Source: Rubripirellula sp. (lineage in GTDB: Bacteria > Planctomycetota > Planctomycetia > Pirellulales > Pirellulaceae). From it: 41,295 nucleotides of DNA. Location of the stretch: positions 1 through 41,295 of the forward strand of contig JAQWPZ010000032.1 in assembly GCA_029245125.1 (NCBI GenBank), written 5' to 3'. A program made the position numbers and the translations under genes. The notes under the pieces were generated by a model. That model did no database searches, had not been told where the DNA came from, and was given only the letters and a program-made list of their open reading frames with translations. Positions 8,715 through 16,533 of this stretch are shown here, one piece after another (the stretch's first letter is position 1; the number at the start of each line of letters is the position of its first letter).

Positions 8715-9581
8715 ATGGAAGATCTGTGGTTTGCGATCGGTGTAATGTCGTTACTTTCGCTTCTCGTTGGTGGCGTAGCGTGCTGGTACTCCCCGGAAAA
8801 GCGAAATCCTCAGATCTTATGGATCACGTTGCTGGTCGTCTGCATGTTTGTTTTTATCTACTACGCTGCTGGCCACCTCATTTGGGCGACTTGGATCAGG
8901 AACTCGGCGGTGATTATCTGGTCAAACTGGACGCCGATATTCGCTGCTGCCGCGGCGGGAACCTGCTGGCGTCTGCATGAGACACCTCGTTGGAGAAGAG
9001 TCATTCTTGCTGGCGCTTTGACTCTTATCACAATCGCATCTGTCCTCTGGCCATTCCTCGGCATGGCCTTGCGGGATCAGCCCCAAGGCGGCAATCAGTG
9101 GGAAGGGCAAGTAGCGATGCAAACGTTTTGGTCGACATGCAGTCCAGCAGCAGGTGCCACCTTCTTAAAAGCGGGCGGCGTTCCAGCCAGCGAGGCTAAG
9201 TTGATCCCGCGTTGCTTGACGGCGGCGAGTGGGACACCCGCGCTCGGGCTATACCGAGGCGTGAAAATCACGGCCAACGAAAGTGGGCGCAACGTAATCG
9301 CTGAAAAATCAACAATTGACCGACTACTGGATGGCAACCAATTTCCCGCAATCTTGCTGGTGGCTCTGCCGATGACCGGCGTCGAAGACCCTCGCTATGC
9401 AGACGAGTGGGGATGGATCCCGGGCACCGGTCATTCTGTTGTTGCTCTGGCTGCCAACGGAGACGGCGTAATCGTTGGTGACCCTGCCGTTGGCCGGGAA
9501 TACTGGAAACGCGAAGACTTAGAAGTTTTATGGCGCGGCGAAATGATCCGCTTCGCGAACGAGACGACCGAAACAGACTGA
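8715..9581 (+). CDS. Membrane-anchored C39-like cysteine peptidase
   Basis: This 288-residue protein has about four hydrophobic segments in its first ~120 residues. A C39-like peptidase domain follows: Q136 and C142 (QTFWSTCSPAAGATFLKAGG, with the Gln-to-Cys spacing of six seen in papain-fold enzymes), H240 in GTGHSVVALA, and D256 in GDPAVGREYW. The triad therefore looks complete. C39 peptidases usually sit at the N-terminus of peptide-exporting ABC transporters and cut leaders after a double glycine. Here the domain is C-terminal, attached to a membrane anchor, and no ABC transporter is nearby. The start is uncertain: ATG 8715 and TTG 8703 are both in frame and neither has a strong ribosome site. 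The gene converges with the sigma factor gene. Confidence 0.75.
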   Translation: MEDLWFAIGVMSLLSLLVGGVACWYSPEKRNPQILWITLLVVCMFVFIYYAAGHLIWATWIRNSAVIIWSNWTPIFAAAAAGTCWRLHETPRWRRVILAGALTLITIASVLWPFLGMALRDQPQGGNQWEGQVAMQTFWSTCSPAAGATFLKAGGVPASEAKLIPRCLTAASGTPALGLYRGVKITANESGRNVIAEKSTIDRLLDGNQFPAILLVALPMTGVEDPRYADEWGWIPGTGHSVVALAANGDGVIVGDPAVGREYWKREDLEVLWRGEMIRFANETTETD

Positions 9582-9683
9582 TGCCGGTGTCTGATTCGCA
9601 AACTCTTCTTCCTAGTGAACCTCTAAGCCTCTCGCGCATCTGCTCTCGCACGGTGAAACCAATTGCCGCGTCGTTTTCCCAGA

Positions 9684-11153
9684 TTACAGCAGGTAAGACC
9701 GCAAGACTTCGACAGATTGGGTGGCCGCCAACTTGCTCAACGCTCGTTGTTCGATCTGTCTGACCCGTTCGCGGCTAACACCGACGACGCTTGAAATCTC
9801 TGCTAGCGACGAAGAAGAATAGTCCGCGAATCCGAAACGCATTCTTAAAATCTCGCGTTCCCGGTCGTCCAGAATCCGGAGTTGCTCGGCAACGCGAGTT
9901 CTCAGATCGGTTTGATCGACAGACTCTTCCAGCGTCATCGATTCAGCAGCTATCAAATCGCTTAACTCGTGCCCATCATCATCAACACACGATTGGTCCA
10001 AACTAACCGTGAAGTTGTAGCTGCGACGCAAGCGGTCGACGTCCGCATCGGTCAAGCGACAGCGAGCGGTAATTTCGTCGGTCGTCGGTGTCCGCCCGAG
10101 TGCTTGCTGCAGTTCTTGAATCGCCTTGTACATCGCAGTCACTTCGGAAGCGGCATGAGCCGGCAGACGCACGGTGCGACTTTGCTCCGACGCTGCCCTT
10201 CCGACCGCCTGACGAATCCACCACGTCGCGTAGGTTGAAAACTTCAGCCCACGTTCGACTTCGAACTTCTCGGCCGCCCGCATCAGACCTGCGTTGCCTT
10301 CCTGAATCAAATCGAGAAAGGGCACGCCACGATTGCGATACTTCTTCGCGACCGATATCACAAGCCGCAGGTTTGCCTGCACAAGACCCTGCTTCGCGAT
10401 GAGATATCGCTGCCGGTGGAAGTGCAAACGTTCAATCCGTCGGAGCAGCCCATGGGGAGAGTGATGCGTCGACTTGCAGATCTCCTCGAGTCGCCGCTCA
10501 GCATCCACCTTCCGCTGCCGACTCGCCTCGGAAGCACGCTTACGATTGCCCACCACGATCGCTCTTAGGAGCTCCCTGGTCTCGACACCGAGGTCAACAA
10601 TCTCCTCGAAACTAGACTCCAGTTCCGGAAGGCGAATTTTCTGCTCTTCAATCAAACGGACTGCGCGCTCCCTTCGCTGCACCAGCGAACGGATGAGGGC
10701 TCCCCGCCGACGTGCCGACTTGGATCTCATGACCTGCCGAAACCCTTGCTCCTCGTGCTCACCAATCTGTTCCACGAGCCGAAGATTGTGTGGCAGGCGT
10801 CCTAAAATTGCCCGCTTCGCTTCGGCATTGCCCGACGCGTAGTCAAGCACCCGATCACCACGCAAGATGCCTCTCTGAACATCTCGGAGCAACTCGATCG
10901 CCTTGCCTGAAACGAGTCTGATGCGTAGTAGCCCAGCACGAAATTTGTTCCTCTCCACTTGGAGCGTAGAAGCAAGTTCCACCTCCCGCTGGGGAGTAAG
11001 AAGCCGTGTTTGCCCCATCTCCGAGAGGTACTGGCTTAACGAATCCTCGGAATCGCCGTTCAGCGATGAGGCCGCGTTCATTCGGCTGACCCCCTGTTCG
11101 GCATTCGCCTCTTGCCAACCGCCTCGATCATCCTGCAGAGAAATGGCTATCAT
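9684..11153 (-). CDS. RpoD-like sigma-70 family RNA polymerase sigma factor
   Basis: From the ATG at 11153 this protein has 489 residues. Region 1.2 is near residues 38-65 ([11 protein letters not shown]). Regions 2.1-2.4 lie at about 257-330, with [29 protein letters not shown] and [12 protein letters not shown]. Region 3 follows, and region 4.2 is near 450-475 ([20 protein letters not shown]). About 190 residues, basic and helical, separate 1.2 from 2.1, like the non-conserved region of primary sigma factors. The frame is open upstream to a TTG at 11291, but GGTGGA eight bases before 11153 favours the shorter form. Region 1.1 is not evident. It could be the primary sigma factor or one of several group 2 paralogs common in planctomycetes; I lean to a paralog. 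Confidence 0.88.
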   Translation of the reverse strand: MIAISLQDDRGGWQEANAEQGVSRMNAASSLNGDSEDSLSQYLSEMGQTRLLTPQREVELASTLQVERNKFRAGLLRIRLVSGKAIELLRDVQRGILRGDRVLDYASGNAEAKRAILGRLPHNLRLVEQIGEHEEQGFRQVMRSKSARRRGALIRSLVQRRERAVRLIEEQKIRLPELESSFEEIVDLGVETRELLRAIVVGNRKRASEASRQRKVDAERRLEEICKSTHHSPHGLLRRIERLHFHRQRYLIAKQGLVQANLRLVISVAKKYRNRGVPFLDLIQEGNAGLMRAAEKFEVERGLKFSTYATWWIRQAVGRAASEQSRTVRLPAHAASEVTAMYKAIQELQQALGRTPTTDEITARCRLTDADVDRLRRSYNFTVSLDQSCVDDDGHELSDLIAAESMTLEESVDQTDLRTRVAEQLRILDDREREILRMRFGFADYSSSSLAEISSVVGVSRERVRQIEQRALSKLAATQSVEVLRSYLL

Positions 11154-11534
11154 CGTGTGCGTCCACCCAGGGTTGTTTTTGAGATGGTGGTCGCGACTAC
11201 CCGAACCACTCCCCAATGCCTTAGTCCTACGCGAATGCAATTCGCCCGGTTCATCTGATTGAACCGAAGAAACGGGCAATGATTCACCCAAAACCTAAAT
11301 AAGTTTTAAGATTCCCAAGTGTCCGGTTCAGCCAATACACGCAACTCGATAACCGCGCAGCATGTGATCGGCAGCTTGCCCAACAGCCGCCGCGATGGGT
11401 TTCAACAAAAGCAAGCCCCGCGGCAGCACAGAGGCCGAACGCAGTTTGCCGGTCATGCGATGGTGCCAAACCGCACCCCAGCACCCCTGAAACGCGACCC
11501 TGAAAAGGATCGACGCCCAACACCAGGCTGAACC

Positions 11535-14500
11535 TTATCGCGGCTCTTTCTCTGACAAGAACTCGTCCATCGCTTTCGGGATGCTCCGCAGATAGATGTC
11601 TTGTTGGGGGAAGGAGATCTCAATCTGGGCATCCCGAAAAGCCTGATCGATCGTCGTGTAGAGCTCGTGTGTAGCACTCAAGCGAACGCTGGGTGTCCCA
11701 ACAAAACACCGCAAAACGAAGTTCAACGAGTTGTCACCAAAACCCTCGAAGGTAGCGACCGGGCCGGGGTCTTTCAAAACGAACTCGTTTTTCCGAGCCG
11801 ACTGCAACAGAAGCTCCCGAGCCTTCTCTGTTTCCGAACCGTAAGCAATGCCGATCGGGACGACAATCCGACTGACATCATCGGTCCGCGTCCAGTTGAG
11901 AATCTTGCCGGTGATAAATTCCTTATTGGGAACGATATAGTCTTTACGGTTCCAGTCAGTGATCGTGGTTGCGCGAATCCGAATCTTAGTGACGACTCCG
12001 GTGATCCCGTCGATTTCGACAATATCACCAACGCGGACCGGTTGCTCAAAGAGAATGATCACACCCGCTACGAAGTTGGCAAACATTTCCTGCAGCCCGA
12101 ATGCCAATCCGAATGTGAGAGCGGTCGCCATCCACTGAACCTGCTCCCAATGCAACCCAATCGCTCGGCCCGACACGATCAAACCGACCAAAGCAATTGA
12201 ATAGCTTGAGACCGCGGTGATCGCGTACCGAATCGACGTATCAATCGGCAGTTTTTTCAGAACTGCAAACTCAAGCAATCCGGGAACATTTCGTGTTGCC
12301 AGGATTGTGATCGCGCCAACCATCAGTGCGAACACCAAATCCGCGAGTGTGACATTGTCGACCACAGTCTTTGTGACGGTGATTGCTTCACCACTTGGGT
12401 CAATTTTCATCTCGGTCGCGGTCGTGGTCGACTTCCACAGTGGATGGGCTTCCATTTGGGCGCGGGCGGTTAAAACGTCACTCCAAATCATCCAGAGCCC
12501 GGCAAAAACGGCTCCGAGCATCAGTGCTGCCAGCAACCGCCGAGTTTGTGACATCTGGATCCGCAATTCCGCGGCGGCATCCTCACTCGGTGCCACTGGC
12601 AATTCCGAGCCGGCGTCATCAATTTGAGCCTGTTGCTCGCGCTGAGCACGTGCATCAGCGATCATCAATTCTCGGCGACGCAACAATGTCCATCGCGCTA
12701 GCAACGAAACAATCAAAGTCGCCACAAGCACCAAAACAATCGTCTGATAGATACGCCAAGTCAGTTGGGTCGCCGTAAAGTAGTAACCAAACACCGCGAG
12801 CAACCCAATCACAAGTGGGATGCAAACGATACCCGAATACCAAACAAGCGACATGCGATTGGCCCAACCAACCGGTTGCTTGCGCAAGTATTGACTCGGC
12901 AGGCCTCTGCGGGGGTGCAACAAACGCGCTAGCTGAAACGCCAATGCAATGGTCGCGGTCACGAAGAAATACCGTTCGAGAACATCGCTTCCAAAGCCAG
13001 CACGACCACCTGCGAGGAAAGAAATCAGAATGACCATCGGCAAGAGCCACCACATCAGCCGACCGAGCCATTGCCGAATTAAGGCAATGCTTTTTTCATC
13101 GTATCCAAAGTGGGCGACGGCCAATCCGTTGGGGCGACTCGCCTGACGCAGAACTTCCAATGGAAAATAGGTCATCGCGCCAAGGATCAAAGCATTGCTG
13201 ATCGCCAAGGCTGCGGGGTCAACGCCAGCCACAAGTCTCAGGCGATAGCCAACGAATGCGAGTACTAGCGTGACCGGGCCCGCCGTCGCCATCGTCATCA
13301 TGGTCGAATGAACCGTCGGCATAAAATCGATAAAGCTGCCGCGACTCACCTGCAACCCGAGCGCATTGATCTGGTCACGCAATCGGAAACGCCATCGAAA
13401 CAGGATCAACAGAGATAGAAAAGAAAGGGTCCAACGAATCCAACGTCGCTTGAGATCAGCAAGCAGTCGGGGAGTCACGGCTTCGGTAGCACCAGGCTGA
13501 AAAAACCACCAATCAGACGAATTAGGAACCGGGCTAGCAAACAGCGGACGTGTGCTTCGCACCCACAAAATACGTTGATTCACATAATCCGACGATTCCT
13601 CCACAACCTTGATGATCTGCTGCTCGCTAGTGGACAACGCGACCAGCTTGTTGAAGTAGGTGTTCTGGCTGCGGATCAATGGATCCAAATACTCAGACCG
13701 TTGATTCTCAAGCAACCGCTTCGCTTCATCAGCTAATGCATCTCGTTCGCTAAGGGTGACCGGAGGCTCAGCGTTGTTCAAAAGACGATTGATCACCTGA
13801 TCGACGCGGGCATTACGCCGATTCTTCAATTCAATGAGAGCGTATTGAGCGTCATTGATGACTGGTTGCCGTTCTCGCAGCCGCAATTCGTATTCGCGAA
13901 CATCAGGAAGGTTCGATTTGAGAGATCGCAACTTCAGCCCGACGGCTTCCATCAAACCAACCGTGTCAACCAGTGTTCTGGCTTCCTGGAAATCACGTTT
14001 CACCTCTTCCTTTTCATCATTTCGCAGTTTCAGTTCACGCTCGACTTCTGCGATCGACGCTGCAACTTTTTGATTGTCGGCTGCATACTGCTGGCTCAAT
14101 TCACCAATTGGTTGCAGCGCTGGATGCAAACCTTCCAACTGCGACTCGGCCGTTTCAACACGGTCCGCGGCGTCCTCGGCGCGTTTGCTGGCGAGTGCAG
14201 CTTCAACAGTTTCGATCTGCTGCTGCAGAAACTCGACCGAACGCGTCCGAGCATCACGTTCAAGCTGAGCGACATCAGCACTCGATTCGGCATCGATTAA
14301 CGCGGCCTCATTTTGGAGCGCAAGCAGTTGACTCGCGAACTGTTTCGCTGTCGCTTTACGGTCTTCACTTTGCACCTGGTCAGCAAGGGTCTGGTCCGTT
14401 GCGGGTTTCGACTCGAGCTTGGCGCGAACCTCCGTTAACTGCTCTTGAACAAGCGGGATATTGGCTTCGATTTCTTGACGTCGCTTGATCGCGCCCGCAG

Positions 14501-15026
14501 CGGCCGATTCGATTTTGGCCAGGTCGCTTTTCGCAGTTGAAAGCTGGGTGGTCAACTGAGGAAGCATCGTTTCCAAGGCTTCCAGCGTGACGTCGTCCGG
14601 GAGGCTGGCCTGAGCGTCCTCTGGCTTTGCCAGCGTTTGTTTCGCCTGCTCGGTTCGTTGCGGCAAAGAGGCCAGCAAAGCCTTGAAATCCTCAGCTGAC
14701 TGCTCGAAGTCGGCAGCCGACGCCAGGGTCGTACCGGTGCTGGCGACGGTTGCCAACAAGGCCGCCTTTTCCTCTTCGGTGAGTTGCGATTGCCCGATGC
14801 GATTGCGGAGTGTCGTCAATTCCTCATTGCCGGCGACCGCAGGTGGCTGCGACGGCGCCGCAGTCGGATTGGTGTTCGAATCCGGTTGCTGCGGGACAAG
14901 TACCCCCGGTGGCAACGGAACCTGGGCGACTGCGGATTCTCCGCCCAAGAAAATCCCGGCGAGAGTTGCGATCGCGAGGGATAGAACGACCTTGTTCAAC
15001 TGGTTAGCGGCTTGAGGGCCAAGCAT
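11535..15026 (-). CDS. Large MscK-like mechanosensitive ion channel of the MscS family
   Basis: This 1163-residue protein starts with a signal peptide (about 1-35, ending ...GESAVAQ). Next comes a Pro/Gln-rich linker, then a long coiled-coil region (about 80-430; many Glu, Gln, Ala and Arg) that should be periplasmic, and a series of membrane segments from about 515 on. The C-terminal MscS domain includes the pore-following beta domain (RVGDIVEIDGITGVVTKIRI and DWNRKDYIVPNKEFI). This layout matches MscK/MscM-type channels, which open under membrane tension during osmotic downshock. I chose the ATG at 15026, preceded by GAGAAG; a TTG at 15038 is also in frame. No frameshift is visible. It lies downstream of a structured spacer that separates it from the dioxygenase gene. 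Confidence 0.9.
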   Translation of the reverse strand: MLGPQAANQLNKVVLSLAIATLAGIFLGGESAVAQVPLPPGVLVPQQPDSNTNPTAAPSQPPAVAGNEELTTLRNRIGQSQLTEEEKAALLATVASTGTTLASAADFEQSAEDFKALLASLPQRTEQAKQTLAKPEDAQASLPDDVTLEALETMLPQLTTQLSTAKSDLAKIESAAAGAIKRRQEIEANIPLVQEQLTEVRAKLESKPATDQTLADQVQSEDRKATAKQFASQLLALQNEAALIDAESSADVAQLERDARTRSVEFLQQQIETVEAALASKRAEDAADRVETAESQLEGLHPALQPIGELSQQYAADNQKVAASIAEVERELKLRNDEKEEVKRDFQEARTLVDTVGLMEAVGLKLRSLKSNLPDVREYELRLRERQPVINDAQYALIELKNRRNARVDQVINRLLNNAEPPVTLSERDALADEAKRLLENQRSEYLDPLIRSQNTYFNKLVALSTSEQQIIKVVEESSDYVNQRILWVRSTRPLFASPVPNSSDWWFFQPGATEAVTPRLLADLKRRWIRWTLSFLSLLILFRWRFRLRDQINALGLQVSRGSFIDFMPTVHSTMMTMATAGPVTLVLAFVGYRLRLVAGVDPAALAISNALILGAMTYFPLEVLRQASRPNGLAVAHFGYDEKSIALIRQWLGRLMWWLLPMVILISFLAGGRAGFGSDVLERYFFVTATIALAFQLARLLHPRRGLPSQYLRKQPVGWANRMSLVWYSGIVCIPLVIGLLAVFGYYFTATQLTWRIYQTIVLVLVATLIVSLLARWTLLRRRELMIADARAQREQQAQIDDAGSELPVAPSEDAAAELRIQMSQTRRLLAALMLGAVFAGLWMIWSDVLTARAQMEAHPLWKSTTTATEMKIDPSGEAITVTKTVVDNVTLADLVFALMVGAITILATRNVPGLLEFAVLKKLPIDTSIRYAITAVSSYSIALVGLIVSGRAIGLHWEQVQWMATALTFGLAFGLQEMFANFVAGVIILFEQPVRVGDIVEIDGITGVVTKIRIRATTITDWNRKDYIVPNKEFITGKILNWTRTDDVSRIVVPIGIAYGSETEKARELLLQSARKNEFVLKDPGPVATFEGFGDNSLNFVLRCFVGTPSVRLSATHELYTTIDQAFRDAQIEISFPQQDIYLRSIPKAMDEFLSEKEPR

Positions 15027-15261
15027 CTTGCTTCTCAAAGAAGGGCAATGAATATATCGTTCGGTTCAGCACCGAAGCATACGCAAAAGCACACCAGTTA
15101 CAACCGGCTTGGCTGGCCCCCAGAACTTCACACCGAGAACCCATCCGCCAATAAAAATGGGCCAATCTGGGCCAACAACAGAAATGATGCTGCCGATCTT
15201 CAAGAGACAGCATTGCTATCCCCGAGGCCCCAAATCGCAAAAGGCGCAGGCGTAGGAAATG

Positions 15262-15301
15262 GCACCTCATTCGGTGCGGCAAGCGAGACGACCGCTTGCC
15301 G
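15262..15301. other. Two adjacent perfect hairpins in the spacer upstream of the channel gene
   Basis: A stem GCACC/GGTGC (15262-15266 with 15273-15277) is followed directly by a perfect 9-bp stem, CGGCAAGCG (15277-15285) with CGCTTGCCG (15293-15301), closing a 7-base loop. Neither is followed by a T-run on either strand. Confidence 0.55.
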
Positions 15302-15302
15302 G

Positions 15303-15317
15303 AACGGGGACCCCGTT
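15303..15317. other. Palindrome AACGGGG-A-CCCCGTT
   Basis: A perfect 7-bp inverted repeat around one base lies two bases after the 9-bp hairpin. With a one-base centre it looks more like a protein-binding dyad or part of a larger fold than a simple hairpin. Confidence 0.5.
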
Positions 15318-15345
15318 AGGATCAGCCTTCTTCGCAACGAGTTAG

Positions 15346-15389
15346 CACGAAGGTATCGCACTGGCCAATCAAACGCACGAACGTATCGC
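15346..15389. repeat. Imperfect direct repeat, 14 bp, 30-bp period
   Basis: CACGAAGGTATCGC (15346-15359) and CACGAACGTATCGC (15376-15389) match at 13 of 14 positions. Confidence 0.4.
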
Positions 15390-15405
15390 CCTCGCCATGA
15401 TTCGC

Positions 15406-15443
15406 TTCGCTGCTCTCACATTCGCCAATGCGGGAGCAGCGAA
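15406..15443 (-). terminator. Hairpin downstream of the dioxygenase gene
   Basis: TTCGCTGCTC (15406-15415) and GAGCAGCGAA (15434-15443) form a perfect 10-bp stem with an 18-base loop, 31 bases past the dioxygenase stop on the minus strand. A small GCCGC/GCGGC stem lies next to it (15447-15458). There is no clear T-run, so it may end or stabilise the transcript rather than be a classic intrinsic terminator. Confidence 0.4.
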
Positions 15444-15473
15444 ACTGCCGCTCGCGGCGCAACTTGGTGGCGG

Positions 15474-16166
15474 TTAGCCCTTGGGTGTTTTCCCCAGCAC
15501 GATATCAAATTTGGCCGCCAACTCACCGATCGCAGAATCTTGCATTTTGGCGAAATCAACGGTCACTGATTGACGCGCACGGTCAGTTGGAATTCGTTTC
15601 CATAGTCCATCTCGCTGATTGCCAGGATTCCCCTGCACGTAACATTGGGTGGTGAAGCGTGGCTGTCCCTTTCGCTTCACCGCAAAATGGATATGCGGCG
15701 TTCGTCCCGGATAGGCAACAGGCTTGATCGTGCGAAAGTAATACTCGCCCGTGGAACCCGTCAGGAAACGACCAAAGCTCTGAAAGTTCTTATCACGCTT
15801 ATCAAGATTGTCGCTCTTCTCGTGCAGATAAGCTCCACTGCTGTCACACTGCCAAATTTCCACCACCGCATTTCGAATCGGCCTGCCTTTCGTGTCGGTA
15901 AGCCGACCGGTCAGGTGTGTGATCTCACCGACCGCCGGCGTAATCGCATCATTGATCACCAACAAGTCGTTGTCAGTGTCGAGCGGTAACTTGGTTGGAT
16001 AAAAAGGACCGGGAGTTTGCGATTGCGTCCGCATCAATTCTTCGGCAAAGGAACCGGGCGTGTCGAACCACAGGGCTGAACCAGCGGCAACCCCAGCCGA
16101 CAAGTGCGTCAAAAAACGACGGCGAGATTGGGGAAGAAAAGAGGGTACTTGGCGATGAGATTGCAT
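15474..16166 (-). CDS. Tat-exported intradiol ring-cleavage dioxygenase
   Basis: This 230-residue protein starts with a twin-arginine signal (SRRRFLTHLSAG, about 14-25). The intradiol dioxygenase fold follows: TPGPFYP (51-57), the beta-sandwich GRPIRNAVVEIWQCDSSGAY, and the iron site. The expected non-heme Fe(III) ligands are Y113, Y152, H158 and H160 (AYPGRTPHIHF). The family (protocatechuate 3,4-dioxygenase and catechol 1,2-dioxygenase type) opens catechol rings between the hydroxyls. I chose the ATG at 16166, with GAGG nine bases upstream; the frame is open to 16247 but without a ribosome site. No other aromatic-degradation gene is nearby, so the substrate is open. It is divergent from the PSCyt1-DUF1553 gene. 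Confidence 0.88.
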   Translation of the reverse strand: MQSHRQVPSFLPQSRRRFLTHLSAGVAAGSALWFDTPGSFAEELMRTQSQTPGPFYPTKLPLDTDNDLLVINDAITPAVGEITHLTGRLTDTKGRPIRNAVVEIWQCDSSGAYLHEKSDNLDKRDKNFQSFGRFLTGSTGEYYFRTIKPVAYPGRTPHIHFAVKRKGQPRFTTQCYVQGNPGNQRDGLWKRIPTDRARQSVTVDFAKMQDSAIGELAAKFDIVLGKTPKG

Positions 16167-16208
16167 GAATAAAAGCCTCGAAAGAAATAATGCGTAACAC
16201 GGCCGATC

Positions 16209-16237
16209 ATTGTAGCCACGTCGATCAGGGAAGTCAT
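16209..16237 (-). promoter_or_regulatory. Candidate promoter of the dioxygenase gene
   Basis: Read on the minus strand, ATGACT (16237-16232) and TACAAT (16214-16209) are separated by 17 bases and resemble -35 and -10 boxes. Transcription would start about 36 bases before the ATG at 16166. Confidence 0.35.
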
Positions 16238-16533
16238 CTCTGAACATTCGAATCGCGTTTTCGGGTTGAAGGCCAGAAAAGGAGCCCCCTAACGAGGGCC
16301 GTGCTAGCTCAAACCCAACGAACCTGATGAAAACAGAAGCTACTTGAATCGAGAATCTTGAGTTACCCCAACTTACGCCCTATCACAACAGACAAAATTA
16401 CTCCGCCGCGTAGAACCGCAATTACTTTTTCCGCGATAGAGGCAGAGGGCCAATACGACCTGCTAAGATGGATGCGCCCAATCAAAACACGGGATAGACA
16501 AACAAAGAGTCTGAGCGATTCCAAGGCAAGAAC
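16238..16533. other. Divergent intergenic region, no gene seen
   Basis: About 300 bases between the dioxygenase promoter and the start of the PSCyt1-DUF1553 gene. It must hold the promoter of the plus-strand module. A TGCTAAGAT sequence about 65 bases before the start resembles an extended -10 box, but no good -35 box accompanies it. Confidence 0.3.

Noticed and set aside
11284-11523. Minus-strand frame of 79 codons between the sigma factor and channel genes
   Set aside because: Cys- and Gly-rich with no recognisable pattern and no clear start signal; treated as noncoding.
15012-15569. Plus-strand frame of 185 codons between the channel and dioxygenase genes
   Set aside because: It overlaps the end of the dioxygenase gene and the start of the channel gene on the opposite strand, has no good start, and its composition (many Arg, His, Thr) is that of a shadow frame.
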